Assembly (NCBI GenBank): GCA_024234435.1
Contig: JACKOF010000003.1
Coordinates: forward strand, 186,001 to 250,000
Direction: 5' to 3'
DNA length: 64,000 bases
DNA from: Pseudomonadales bacterium
GTDB lineage: Bacteria > Pseudomonadota > Gammaproteobacteria > Pseudomonadales > Porticoccaceae
How positions within the stretch are numbered: position 1 is the stretch's first letter; each line of letters begins with the position of its first letter. Below the pieces are notes generated by a model that saw only the letters and a program-made list of their open reading frames with translations, did no database searches and had not been told where the DNA came from. The position numbers and the translations under genes are program-made. This document shows positions 8,007 through 17,023 of this stretch, one piece after another.

Positions 8007-8822
8007 ATGCCCGCTATATTGCTCAATCACCGGATACTGGAGCAACAACCATTAGAGTCACAACCCGTACGTGAACCACAGGTGGTTGTGCTGTTGCACG
8101 GGTTATTCGGCTCGCTGACCAACCTTGCTTCGCTCGGCCGCGCACTATCCGAAAACTACCGGGTCATACTGGCCGATTTGCGCAACCACGGAGACTCGCC
8201 CCACAGCGATGACATGAGCTACCCTCTGATGGCCCAGGATATTGAGCAGTTACTGAACTCGCTGAATATTCAACGAGCCCACTTTGTTGGCCACTCAATG
8301 GGCGGCAAGGTAGCGATGCAAGTCGCTCTGAATCATGCCAACAGAGTCAACAAGCTGGTGGTGGCAGATATTGCCCCGGTCACTTACAGGGCAACAACCA
8401 ACCTTGGAGCACTAGAAGGGCTCTGTGCACTACAGCATGCCGACATTCACACCCGTAAAGATGCCGACAACTTACTGGCCGCACACATTTCAGAACCCGG
8501 TATTCGGGCATTTCTACTAAAAAACCTGATACGAAACGACAAGGGGCAGTTTCAGCTCAAGCTGAATATGAGCAGCATTGCTGCCAACTACGCCAAAACA
8601 CTGAATCTGGCCCCCGAACCAAGCCCACAAGGGCAGCCATTTATCGGCCCCACCCTGTTCATCAAAGGCAGTGACTCCGCCTACATTCAGGAAAAACACC
8701 GCGAAACTATCAACCGGTTGTTCCCCAACGCGCAGTTAAAAATCATTCAGGGCACGGGTCATTGGCTGCATGCCGAGAAGCCGGAAATCTTTAACCGGTT
8801 AGTACAGCAGTTTTTACTTTAG
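8007..8822 (+). CDS. ybfF: alpha/beta-fold hydrolase, YbfF-type esterase
   Basis: 271 residues. An oxyanion-hole H-G-L-F-G-S (residues about 31-36) and nucleophile elbow G-H-S-M-G-G with Ser97 are followed by V-V-A-D-I-A-P-V-T-Y, characteristic of the YbfF subfamily, and a C-terminal G-T-G-H-W-L-H-A catalytic His. E. coli YbfF hydrolyses short-chain and acyl-CoA-type esters in vitro; the physiological substrate is unknown. It starts five bases after panB, so it is probably co-transcribed; a link to pantothenate/CoA use is only suggested by position. Confidence 0.85.
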   Translation: MPAILLNHRILEQQPLESQPVREPQVVVLLHGLFGSLTNLASLGRALSENYRVILADLRNHGDSPHSDDMSYPLMAQDIEQLLNSLNIQRAHFVGHSMGGKVAMQVALNHANRVNKLVVADIAPVTYRATTNLGALEGLCALQHADIHTRKDADNLLAAHISEPGIRAFLLKNLIRNDKGQFQLKLNMSSIAANYAKTLNLAPEPSPQGQPFIGPTLFIKGSDSAYIQEKHRETINRLFPNAQLKIIQGTGHWLHAEKPEIFNRLVQQFLL

Positions 8823-9174
8823 TACATCCAAGTAAAGAATATAAACCGATTGCTTCTGCAACAGCTCAACGGCCTCAAGGGGTAGCACTTGCCTTAAAAA
8901 AGATATAACGTTTCATCCAATGAAGACAAACATCATTGTGCGGCAGCTATAGCGCCGTACCAGCAGATATTCTGTAGTGGAGCCAGGGAAAGGTGAACCG
9001 ACCATCGTTACAACCCTTTTCAACAAACTGGATTAACACCCAGCAGGCCATTGTTTCCCAAAAAACACTGGCCTCAGCTCTTTTTGCAACCTGCTTAACG
9101 AAAACAAAAAAACTTCAAAGAAAAAATCATTACTTATCAAAAAGTTAGCATTCACACCAAAAAGGGACTTTTCC
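8823..9174. other. 352-bp intergenic region, no gene recognised
   Basis: Between ybfF and the lipoprotein gene. No convincing frame, tRNA or terminator was seen. The last 100 bases are A-rich and presumably hold the promoter for the lipoprotein gene. A GGCC-flanked imperfect hairpin lies around 9046-9072. Confidence 0.5.
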
Positions 9175-9597
9175 ATGAAAAAATCAGTTTTTACTCTTTT
9201 ATTTCTACTCGCTGCTTGCACAGCAGTAGACATAAAACCTGTGCCTAGTGATATGAAAATGACGCACGTATGTATAGAGGAAAACCCCAAAGTTATCGTT
9301 AAAGGCTTTGTCAGCACCATAGAACATGTCTTTGAAGACCATCTAATCACAACCGAAATATACAGAGGCAAAAAGCCTGAACGCTGTGCATTTTACTTAA
9401 CATATACAGCCCTCAGGTCTTGGGACTTCGCTCCATATTTATCTCATGCTGAACTTCGGCTATACCACGAGGGTCTGCGAGTAGGTTACGCAGAGTATCA
9501 TTTAAGGGGCAAAGGCGGCTTTGCATTGAATAAATGGGCTAGCGTTGAAAGCAAAATGACACCCGTCGTTAATCAGTTGTTGGCCAAATACAAATAA
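9175..9597 (+). CDS. Sbal_3080-type lipoprotein, function unknown
   Basis: 140 residues. A short lipoprotein signal ends in the lipobox L-A-A-C (Cys15). The mature part has C-I-E-E-N-P-K-V near residue 32, then I-T-T-E-I-Y, C-A-F-Y-L-T-Y-T-A, a W-D-F-A-P-Y-L block and A-E-L-R-L-Y. This pattern fits the Sbal_3080 family of small gammaproteobacterial lipoproteins, for which no function is established. The gene is AT-richer than the preceding operon and lies alone, suggesting acquired DNA. Confidence 0.75.
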   Translation: MKKSVFTLLFLLAACTAVDIKPVPSDMKMTHVCIEENPKVIVKGFVSTIEHVFEDHLITTEIYRGKKPERCAFYLTYTALRSWDFAPYLSHAELRLYHEGLRVGYAEYHLRGKGGFALNKWASVESKMTPVVNQLLAKYK

Positions 9598-10048
9598 TGC
9601 TAACAAGTGACTATGGTTACAAGCACCAGAATTAGATCATTTTTCATCCCAATAAGTGTTGTTTTTCACTATGACATTCAAAATACTAAGCTTTTTTTCA
9701 TGCAGACCATCAGCGCGACTTTCTTCAAAAAAGGGGCGTAGCTACTTTCGTCATAGAGCCCAAAAATCGCTTACCCTTCCAAGTGATGCTATATCAAACC
9801 CAATGCAGATTTGGCGGAATCACCCAAACCGTAACGTGTCACAAGTTCATACCACTGACAAACCGAGGGAATGGTAATTGCAAATATTTCACTCTCTAGT
9901 TCAACGCTTTATTTCAAAATCTCAGCTTCGGACGACAATTATACAGCGTGGGCAGACACCTTTCCGTTACTCAAGCTCTATTCCCAAAACACATCCGGCA
10001 CTAGTCGTCTGACAGGCATTACTTATGAAATTTCAAAAGGAGCGCATT
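9598..10048 (+). other. 451-bp non-coding or decayed stretch between two lipoprotein genes
   Basis: No intact gene is supported. One forward frame from about 9742 to 9990 reads through one internal stop (TAG near 9897-9899) and gives protein-like text (TFVIEPKNRLPFQV; later FGRQLYSVGRHLSVTQ), which may be gene debris. Short open frames here lack ribosome sites. Confidence 0.3.
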
Positions 10049-10777
10049 ATGAAAACACAATTCGCTATGCTTCTTTCACTACTAGTATTGGTAGTGGGTT
10101 GCACAACCCGGTCAATATCAGATTCAGGTTATCCAGGGCATGGGTACTACGGAGCTAAGCAATCTAATCCCTTCTACAAAGGCGAAATCAGTGAGTTTGA
10201 TGTATTAGGTGTCGACCCGGATTCAAGCATTACAGATGATGATATTGATACAGTATTTAATGAGTCTCCAAGCAGAAAATTATTACGGAAAGGAGACTCA
10301 ATATTACTGATTCAGTCTGGAGCAATAATCCCAGACCAAGAAATGATAGAGCAGATGGAGAAGTCATTTTCTGTGTCAGTTTTTACAGGAGTACCTGAAA
10401 AGGATAAAAAGGAAAATCAAAGCTACTCAAAATCATTACGCCTGTCGGCTGCAAAAGCAGGAATCGGGACAATCGTTGTTTATTGGGGAATATTGGAGTC
10501 AGGAATAGAAGACCTAGCTACAAAGTCGGTTTCTTGGCTCCCAATAGTTGGATCAGCCGTTCCAGATGAAGCTCAGAAAATGAGAATTCGCCTAAAAGTT
10601 GCGGTTATTGATGTACGCAGTGGACAGTGGGAAATCTTTACTCCAAGAAGAATTGACGATAAATCATATAGCGGCCGATTTAATCGCGAGCATTCTGACC
10701 AAGAACAAGTTGCTTCATTAAAAGCTGCCGCATATGAGAACGCTTCTAATGGTGTTGTTGCGAGATTTATCAAATAG
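10049..10777 (+). CDS. putative lipoprotein of unknown function
   Basis: 242 residues. ATG at 10049 is chosen over the in-frame ATG at 10025 because AAAGGAG (10036-10042) sits correctly before it and the protein then begins with a lipoprotein signal: M-K-T-Q, a hydrophobic stretch, and lipobox V-V-G-C (Cys18). The mature part is hydrophilic, with a G-x-G-T-I-V-V-Y-W-G-I-L-E-S strand and a V-D-V-R-S-G-Q-W-E-I-F motif like proteins that combine a predicted surface strand with a repeated helix. I do not recognise the family. It shares the AT-rich composition of the lipoprotein gene upstream. Confidence 0.75.
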   Translation: MKTQFAMLLSLLVLVVGCTTRSISDSGYPGHGYYGAKQSNPFYKGEISEFDVLGVDPDSSITDDDIDTVFNESPSRKLLRKGDSILLIQSGAIIPDQEMIEQMEKSFSVSVFTGVPEKDKKENQSYSKSLRLSAAKAGIGTIVVYWGILESGIEDLATKSVSWLPIVGSAVPDEAQKMRIRLKVAVIDVRSGQWEIFTPRRIDDKSYSGRFNREHSDQEQVASLKAAAYENASNGVVARFIK

Positions 10778-10799
10778 ATAAATGAGGTAGCGAGTAAAA

Positions 10800-10810
10800 G
10801 GGGGGGGGGG
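10800..10810 (+). repeat. homopolymer run of 11 G
   Basis: Eleven consecutive G lie 23 bases after the lipoprotein stop and about 60 bases before the converging pip gene. Not in a coding region. Such runs are prone to slippage and to sequencing error. Confidence 0.85.
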
Positions 10811-10870
10811 AAGTGAGTAAAAGCGGACGCAGCTATTTACACCCCCTATCACCCCCCACACAAAAACCAG

Positions 10871-11824
10871 TCAATACCCAAGCCTTTGGGCCAGTTCATC
10901 GGTGGCGTTAACCAGCGCATCCAGAATACTCGGCTGGCTGGAAGCGTGACCAGCATCGCGAATAATTTCCAGCTTTGCCTGGGGCCAGGCTTTCTGTAAT
11001 TCACAGGCCTGATCCACCGGGCATACCATATCGTAACGCCCATGTACGATCACACCGGGAATATCTGCCAGTTTGTGTGCATCTTCAATTATCTGGTTCA
11101 TTCGTATAAAAGACTGATGCATAAAATAGTGTGCCTCAATACGCGCCATCGCCATTGCCACATGCGGGCTACCCAGGAAGTGAACCAGATCGGGGTTTGG
11201 GTGCAGTGTGGCGCAACGGCCTTCCCACACAGACCAGGCCTTGGCCGCAGCCATGCGTTCGAGTTCATTTTCACCGGTCAGCCGCTGATAGTAAGCTGTC
11301 ACCATATCGCTGCGTTCAGCTCTGGGAATAGGTAACAGAAAATCCTGCCAGTAATCCGGAAATACGTGGTTGGCACCTTGTTGGTAGAACCAATCAATAT
11401 CTTTTTGCCGACACAGGAATATGCCGCGCAGAATAAGCCCCAACACTCGTTCAGGATGAGTCTCAGCATAAAGCAGGCTCAGGGTTGATCCCCAGGAGCC
11501 TCCAAAGAGTACCCATTTTTCAATACCCAGTTGCTGTCGAATAAGTTCGATATCGGCCAGCAGTGCAGGCGTGTGGTTATCTTCCAGTTCGGCATGGGGC
11601 AATGAGCGTCCACTGCCCCGCTGGTCGAACAGAATAATGCGGTATTTTTCCGGGTCAAAAAAGCAGCGATCGTTTTCCGTGCAGCCTGCACCGGGGCCGC
11701 CATGCACAAACAGGACGGGCAAACCACTCTCATTGCCCACCTCTTCCACATAGAGCTGGTGCAGATCACTCACCTTGACCTGTTGAACACGATAGGGCTT
11801 TATAGCGGGATAAAAAGTTCGCAT
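10871..11824 (-). CDS. pip: prolyl aminopeptidase (proline iminopeptidase)
   Basis: 317 residues from ATG at 11824 (a GTG at 11836 is a possible earlier start). Peptidase family S33: removes N-terminal proline from peptides. Features are H-G-G-P-G-A-G (residues about 41-47), D-Q-R-G-S-G-R-S, nucleophile elbow G-G-S-W-G-S with Ser110, and a C-terminal D-A-G-H with the catalytic His. It is divergent from tag, with start codons about 26 bases apart, so the two promoters must overlap the opposite gene starts. Confidence 0.94.
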   Translation of the reverse strand: MRTFYPAIKPYRVQQVKVSDLHQLYVEEVGNESGLPVLFVHGGPGAGCTENDRCFFDPEKYRIILFDQRGSGRSLPHAELEDNHTPALLADIELIRQQLGIEKWVLFGGSWGSTLSLLYAETHPERVLGLILRGIFLCRQKDIDWFYQQGANHVFPDYWQDFLLPIPRAERSDMVTAYYQRLTGENELERMAAAKAWSVWEGRCATLHPNPDLVHFLGSPHVAMAMARIEAHYFMHQSFIRMNQIIEDAHKLADIPGVIVHGRYDMVCPVDQACELQKAWPQAKLEIIRDAGHASSQPSILDALVNATDELAQRLGY

Positions 11825-11850
11825 AACAATTCTCACTGAGACTTAACACT

Positions 11851-12459
11851 ATGACAGCTGGTGCTCAAACGCAATCTTCCCGTCAACACTGCCCCTGGTG
11901 TGGGGACGACCCGTTATATCTGGATTATCACCATACGGAGTGGGGCGTGCCCTGTTATGACGATCATGTACTGTTTGAGTTCTTGACACTAGAGAGCGCC
12001 CAGGCCGGTCTTTCGTGGATTACGGTGCTTCGCAAACGGGAGAATTATCGCAAGGCATTTGCCAATTTTGAAGCGGAAAAGGTGGCCCGATTTAATAGCC
12101 GCAGCGTTGAGCGATTAATGAACGATGCCGGCATTGTGCGCAATCGTCTCAAGATAGAAAGTGCGATCAGCAATGCCCACTGTTTTCTCGATATTCAGGA
12201 CAAATATGACAGTTTCGCTAACTATTTCTGGGGTTTTGTAGACTATCAGCCAATACAGAACCAGTTGCGGAGTATGAAAGAAGCACCCGCGTCAACAGAA
12301 CTGTCAGACAAAATCAGTAAGGATATGAAAAAACGCGGCTTTCGCTTTTTTGGCACCACCATCTGTTACGCGCATATGCAGGCAACTGGCATGGTCAACG
12401 ATCATCTGGTGGACTGCTTTCGGCATCAGGAATGTGCTGCACTGGCCCGACGGCCTTAA
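11851..12459 (+). CDS. tag: DNA-3-methyladenine glycosylase I
   Basis: 202 residues. Tag removes 3-methyladenine from alkylated DNA. The N-terminal C-P-W-C-G-D-D-P-L-Y...Y-H-x-x-E-W-G motif supplies zinc ligands together with the C-terminal H-L-V-D-C-F-R-H-Q-x-C; G-L-S-W-I-T-V-L-R-K-R is the conserved helix. Length is slightly above the E. coli enzyme because of short tails. It converges on the Lrp-family gene with 16 bases between them. Confidence 0.96.
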   Translation: MTAGAQTQSSRQHCPWCGDDPLYLDYHHTEWGVPCYDDHVLFEFLTLESAQAGLSWITVLRKRENYRKAFANFEAEKVARFNSRSVERLMNDAGIVRNRLKIESAISNAHCFLDIQDKYDSFANYFWGFVDYQPIQNQLRSMKEAPASTELSDKISKDMKKRGFRFFGTTICYAHMQATGMVNDHLVDCFRHQECAALARRP

Positions 12460-12475
12460 GTCAGGCAATCAGTCA

Positions 12476-12937
12476 CTAGACGGGCAACGCGCCGGTGTTC
12501 AAGGGTGATTTAAGTACGAATGATGAGTGTACACCGGACACCCCTTTAATCGGGGTAATCTTGTTTAGCAGGAACTGTTGGTAGCCATCCATGTCCTCGA
12601 CTACGACCTTCAGGAAATAATCGGCATCCTGACCGGTAATCAGGTGACACTCGAGTACCTCAGGGTATTTTTCAACAGCTGTTTCGAAATAATCGAAACG
12701 ATCCGGTGTATGCCTGTCCATACTAATATGGATAAATGCCATCAGCCTGAAACCCAGACTTCGAGCATTGAGTCGGGCACTGTAGCTCTCGATAATCCCT
12801 TCCTCTTCCAATCGCTTAACCCGGCGCAAGCAGGGGGACGGTGACAAGCTTACTGCCTCAGCCAGATCCTGATTGGAAATGCGTCCATCCCGTTGCAGAC
12901 GACGTAAAATCGCTCTATCGTAACTATCAATGCTCAT
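12476..12937 (-). CDS. Lrp/AsnC family transcriptional regulator
   Basis: 153 residues. Residues 1-60 hold the AsnC-type winged helix (Y-D-R-A-I-L-R-R-L-Q-R-D-G-R-I-S-N-Q-D-L-A and L-S-P-S-P-C-L-R-R-V-K-R-L-E), followed by the ligand-binding RAM domain (E-C-H-L-I-T-G-x-x-D-Y-F-L-K-V and S-S-F-V-L-K). It is divergently placed before leuA, 168 bases away. A role in branched-chain amino-acid control is therefore plausible but unproven. Confidence 0.92.
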   Translation of the reverse strand: MSIDSYDRAILRRLQRDGRISNQDLAEAVSLSPSPCLRRVKRLEEEGIIESYSARLNARSLGFRLMAFIHISMDRHTPDRFDYFETAVEKYPEVLECHLITGQDADYFLKVVVEDMDGYQQFLLNKITPIKGVSGVHSSFVLKSPLNTGALPV

Positions 12938-13105
12938 AATATTGCTTAAAAATTAATTAAAACAGAATAATATTGCTTGAAATACCAACTATCAACAACA
13001 ATTAGCAATAAAATGGCGTCAAACTCCTATTAAACTGCTCTTAAATCAGACATAGGTCAAAAAGCTGTCTGTTTCAGATTTTACGAGTGACGTTCGGAGA
13101 GCAAC

Positions 13106-14812
13106 ATGATTAACAATCCAAATACCAAATACCGCCCTTTTGCCCCGGTGCAATTATCCGACCGCTGCTGGCCAAACCGCACCATTGAAAAACCTCCCGT
13201 CTGGATGAGCACAGACCTGCGCGATGGCAATCAGTCTTTGATCGATCCCATGTCGGTGGAGACCAAGCTGCGCTTTTTTGAGATGCTGGTAGAAATTGGT
13301 TTCAAAGAAATCGAAGTGGCCTTTCCTGCAGCCTCTGACACGGATTTTAATTTTGTCCGCCGACTGATCACCGAGAACCGTATTCCGGATGATGTCACCA
13401 TTGAGGTGCTCACCCAGGCACGTGAAGACCTGATCAAACGTACTGTTGAGTCTGTCATCGGTGCCCGCAAGGCAATTGTGCACCTGTACAACCCCACTGC
13501 GCCCCAATTCCGCCGTATTGTCTATAACACGGATGTAGCGGGAGTAAAAGCGATTGCCGAGCAGGGTACCCGCTGGGTGAAGCACTACACCAGCCAGCAC
13601 CCCGAAACCGAGTGGGTTTATCAGTACTCGCCAGAAATTTTCTCAGGAACAGAGTTACCTGTAGCCAGAGAAGTTTGCGACGCTGTGAGTGCTATATGGC
13701 AACCAACACCTGAACATAAAATGATCATTAATCTGCCAGCAACCGTCGAAATGGCAACGCCGAATATCTATGCTGATCAGGTTGAATGGATGGACCGTAA
13801 TCTTGCACGCCGCGATAGTATTCTGATCAGCGTGCACCCCCATAATGACCGGGGCACGGCTGTGGCCGCTGCAGAGTTGGCCATAATGGCCGGAGCAGAT
13901 CGAGTAGAGGGTTGTCTGTTTGGCAATGGTGAACGCACCGGCAATGTTGATATCGTGACACTGGCTCTGAATCTTTATACTCAGGGCATTCACCCCGGCC
14001 TTGATTTCTCAAAGATTGAGCCTATTCGTCGCACGGTGGAAGAATGTAATCAGATTCCGGTCCACCCCAGACACCCTTACGCAGGCGAATTGGTATTTAC
14101 TGCTTTTTCTGGCTCTCATCAAGATGCCATCAAAAAAGGTTTTGCCCAGCAAAATAATGGTGAAATATGGGAAGTCCCCTATCTGCCGATTGACCCCGCT
14201 GACCTCAACCGCGGTTATGAAGCAGTGGTCAGAGTTAACAGCCAGTCAGGGAAAGGTGGTGTTGCCTTTCTGTTGCAACAGCAATACGGGCTTGAGTTGC
14301 CCCGCCGTTTACAAATCGAGTTCAGCCGAGTAGTCAAGCAGTTCACCGACCGCGAGGGGTGTGAAGCTACCAGCGCTGATATATTCAACCTGTTCGAGAA
14401 GGAGTATTTACAAGCCTGCAGCCCCTATCGTTTTAGTGAGGCCAGCGTGATTACGCACAGTCATGGGGAAAGCGGCGCTACCGAAGTACAGATCCGCTAT
14501 CAAAATAACGGTAAGGCACACACCGTTTCAGGTATCGGCAACGGTTCAATCGATGCTGTTGTGAAGGCAATGGGCAATCATATCAACGTCATTGATTACC
14601 ACGAGCACGCGATGAGTGTCGGCGCTTCGGCTGAGGCTGTTTGTTATATTGAAATGCAGATCGACGATAGTCCGGCAATCTTCGGCGTGGGCATTCACCA
14701 CAATATCGTCAGTGCCGCAATAAAGGCTATATTCAACGGACTGAACCGTCAGAGCATAATTCAGGGTGCCATTGCGCAGGAAGAACACACTGAACGACTA
14801 AGCAGTGGTTAG
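13106..14812 (+). CDS. leuA: 2-isopropylmalate synthase
   Basis: 568 residues, the longer LeuA form. It condenses acetyl-CoA with 2-oxoisovalerate, the committed step of leucine synthesis. D-L-R-D-G-N-Q-S-L-I near residue 35 is the metal-binding signature; S-V-H-P-H-N-D-R-G-T-A and G-C-L-F-G-N-G-E-R-T-G-N-V-D are the second signature. The C-terminal about 130 residues form the LeuA allosteric domain (leucine feedback). A GGAGAG site precedes the ATG. The 168-bp leader shared with the Lrp-family gene shows no clear leucine leader peptide. Confidence 0.96.
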   Translation: MINNPNTKYRPFAPVQLSDRCWPNRTIEKPPVWMSTDLRDGNQSLIDPMSVETKLRFFEMLVEIGFKEIEVAFPAASDTDFNFVRRLITENRIPDDVTIEVLTQAREDLIKRTVESVIGARKAIVHLYNPTAPQFRRIVYNTDVAGVKAIAEQGTRWVKHYTSQHPETEWVYQYSPEIFSGTELPVAREVCDAVSAIWQPTPEHKMIINLPATVEMATPNIYADQVEWMDRNLARRDSILISVHPHNDRGTAVAAAELAIMAGADRVEGCLFGNGERTGNVDIVTLALNLYTQGIHPGLDFSKIEPIRRTVEECNQIPVHPRHPYAGELVFTAFSGSHQDAIKKGFAQQNNGEIWEVPYLPIDPADLNRGYEAVVRVNSQSGKGGVAFLLQQQYGLELPRRLQIEFSRVVKQFTDREGCEATSADIFNLFEKEYLQACSPYRFSEASVITHSHGESGATEVQIRYQNNGKAHTVSGIGNGSIDAVVKAMGNHINVIDYHEHAMSVGASAEAVCYIEMQIDDSPAIFGVGIHHNIVSAAIKAIFNGLNRQSIIQGAIAQEEHTERLSSG

Positions 14813-14838
14813 CCAGGCAAACCAAGCTGAATAAGGGC

Positions 14839-14918
14839 GTGTCTTGTCCTGTCAGGCTGACGCAGGTAGCGTTTCAATAGCCTGCGATATAGTTTGACAC
14901 TACTACAGGGCAAGACAC
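14839..14918. repeat. 80-bp nested inverted repeat between leuA and typA
   Basis: Outer arms of 14 bases, 14839-14852 (GTGTCTTGTCCTGT) and 14905-14918 (ACAGGGCAAGACAC), are complementary except one position. Inside them CGCAGG (14861-14866) pairs with CCTGCG (14881-14886). There is no T-run, so it is not a classical intrinsic terminator. It lies between convergent genes and may be a bidirectional structural terminator or a small palindromic repeat element. Confidence 0.65.
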
Positions 14919-14939
14919 TGGCAACCCTTAACCACTTTT

Positions 14940-16745
14940 TTATTTGGCGCGTTTACGCTCATTTTCGGTTAACAGCTTTTTGCGCAACCGAATATGGTTG
15001 GGCGTTACTTCAACCAGTTCATCGTCTTCAATAAACTCCAGCGCCTGTTCCAGAGTATGGCGGACAGGTGGCGTCAGGGTTAACGCCTCATCCGTTCCGG
15101 ATGCCCGAATATTGGTCAGCTGTTTACCCTTGGTAGGGTTTACCGGCAAATCATTACTGCGTGAATGCAAGCCGACAATCTGGCCTTCGTAGACTTCCTG
15201 ACCGGCACCGAGGAACAAGCGGCCTCGCTCCTGTAAATTAAACAAACCAAAAGCCAGAGTCTTGCCCTTGATCATGGACACCAGCACACCATTCTGACGC
15301 TTGGCCACATCTCCCTGCTTAACTGGCCCGTAATGGTCGAATATGCTGGTCATAATGCCGGAACCACTGGTCATGGTCAGGAAGTGAGAGCGAAAGCCAA
15401 TCAACCCCCGCGACGGTGCCATAAATGCCAGCCGCACACGACCTTTGCCGTCCAGCTCCATGTTGGTTAGTTCGGCCTTGCGGGCACCCATTTCTTCCAT
15501 TACCGCGCCCTGGTGCTGCTCTTCCACATCAATCACCACCTGTTCAAATGGCTCATGCAGCTCACCATCCACTTCTTTTTGAATCACTTCCGGGCGCGAC
15601 ACCCCCAGTTCAAACCCTTCACGACGCATGTTTTCGATCAGAACTGATAAGTGCAGTTCGCCGCGACCAGACACCACAAACTTGTCCGGACTGTCACCGG
15701 GAGCAACACGCAGTGCCACATTGTGAATCAGCTCCTGCTCAAGGCGCTCCTTAATGTTGCGAGACGTCACGAATTTACCATCAAGACCGGCAAAAGGAGA
15801 ATTGTTAACCTGGAAAGTCATGCTCACCGTAGGCTCGTCAACGCTCAGTGCAGGCAGTGCTTCAATCTTGTCCGGATTGCAAATGGTGTCAGAAATATTG
15901 AGTTTGTCGATGCCGGTAATACAAACAATATCGCCTGCCTCGGCTTTCTCTACCTCAACACGCTCAAGTCCGTGATAACCCATCACCTGCAAAATCCGGC
16001 CTTTTCGGGTTTTCCCGTGACGATCAATGATCGCCACCTGCTCATTGGGTTTCATTTTGCCGCGAGTAATACGCCCAACACCGATAACCCCTACATAGCT
16101 GTTGTAATCGAGCGCGCTGATTTGCATTTGCAGCGGGCCATCTGAATCCACCTCTGGAGGGCTAACTTTGTCGATGATAACTTCCAGCAGTGGCGCCATA
16201 TCTTCAGCCATATCTTCAGGGTCCATACCGGCAACACCGTTCAGAGCTGAAGCGTAAACCATAGGAAAATCCAGTTGCTCGTCTGTTGCTCCCAGGCTGT
16301 CAAACAAATCGAACACCTGATCGACCACCCAGTCCGGACGTGCACCCGGACGATCAACTTTGTTCACCACCACAATCGGGCGCAAGCCCTGTTCAAAGGC
16401 CTTGGATGTAACAAACCGGGTTTGTGGCATTGGGCCATCGACTGCATCAACCAGTAACAGCACGCAATCCACCATCGACAGTACCCGCTCAACCTCTCCG
16501 CCGAAGTCGGCATGCCCGGGGGTATCGACAATATTAATCCGGTAACCATTCCATTCAATGGACGTATTCTTGGCAAGAATGGTAATACCCCGCTCCCGCT
16601 CCTGATCATTGGAATCCATAATGCGCTCGGTGCCGACATTCTTGCGATCCAGAGTGCCGGACTGCTGCAGCAGCTTGTCTACCAGCGTAGTTTTGCCATG
16701 GTCAACGTGAGCAATAATGGCGATATTGCGAAGATTCTCAATCAC
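14940..16745 (-). CDS. typA: translational GTPase TypA/BipA
   Basis: 601 residues, the usual length. GTPase motifs are A-H-V-D-H-G-K-T-T-L (G1), R-G-I-T-I (G2), D-T-P-G-H-A-D-F (G3) and N-K-V-D (G4), followed by EF-G-like domains and the BipA C-terminal domain. TypA binds ribosomes and helps 50S assembly and stress or cold growth. In Pseudomonas typA is next to thiI and glnA. Here the same three genes keep their relative orientation, but about 4.7 kb of other genes separates typA from thiI. Confidence 0.97.
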   Translation of the reverse strand: MIENLRNIAIIAHVDHGKTTLVDKLLQQSGTLDRKNVGTERIMDSNDQERERGITILAKNTSIEWNGYRINIVDTPGHADFGGEVERVLSMVDCVLLLVDAVDGPMPQTRFVTSKAFEQGLRPIVVVNKVDRPGARPDWVVDQVFDLFDSLGATDEQLDFPMVYASALNGVAGMDPEDMAEDMAPLLEVIIDKVSPPEVDSDGPLQMQISALDYNSYVGVIGVGRITRGKMKPNEQVAIIDRHGKTRKGRILQVMGYHGLERVEVEKAEAGDIVCITGIDKLNISDTICNPDKIEALPALSVDEPTVSMTFQVNNSPFAGLDGKFVTSRNIKERLEQELIHNVALRVAPGDSPDKFVVSGRGELHLSVLIENMRREGFELGVSRPEVIQKEVDGELHEPFEQVVIDVEEQHQGAVMEEMGARKAELTNMELDGKGRVRLAFMAPSRGLIGFRSHFLTMTSGSGIMTSIFDHYGPVKQGDVAKRQNGVLVSMIKGKTLAFGLFNLQERGRLFLGAGQEVYEGQIVGLHSRSNDLPVNPTKGKQLTNIRASGTDEALTLTPPVRHTLEQALEFIEDDELVEVTPNHIRLRKKLLTENERKRAK

Positions 16746-17023
16746 AGGGGGTTCTCAACAGAGTTAGTAAAAGGTTGTGGGTTGGTAAAATCAGGCGCGG
16801 ATTATACCGACAGACGCAGGAAATAGCAGATTTTTCTACCGGATTTGCGTCGTATCAAAAAAAATATATTTGCCGCTGGGCAGAAATGGCCTGCCGATAT
16901 ATGCTGGTCTATTAACACGGGCAACCTGCCGCACTGTTTTCGGTGAACCCTGCACCCTGACAAAACCGGCACTGTACCGTCAAATACCTGATCTGTTTGC
17001 ACCAGCCAATTGAATGAAGCCAC

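Noticed and set aside
9656..10158. Two short open frames between the lipoprotein genes
   Set aside because: No ribosome sites or family features; the second overlaps the true lipoprotein start out of frame.
15651..16145. 164-codon + strand frame inside typA
   Set aside because: Antisense to typA, with no independent evidence.
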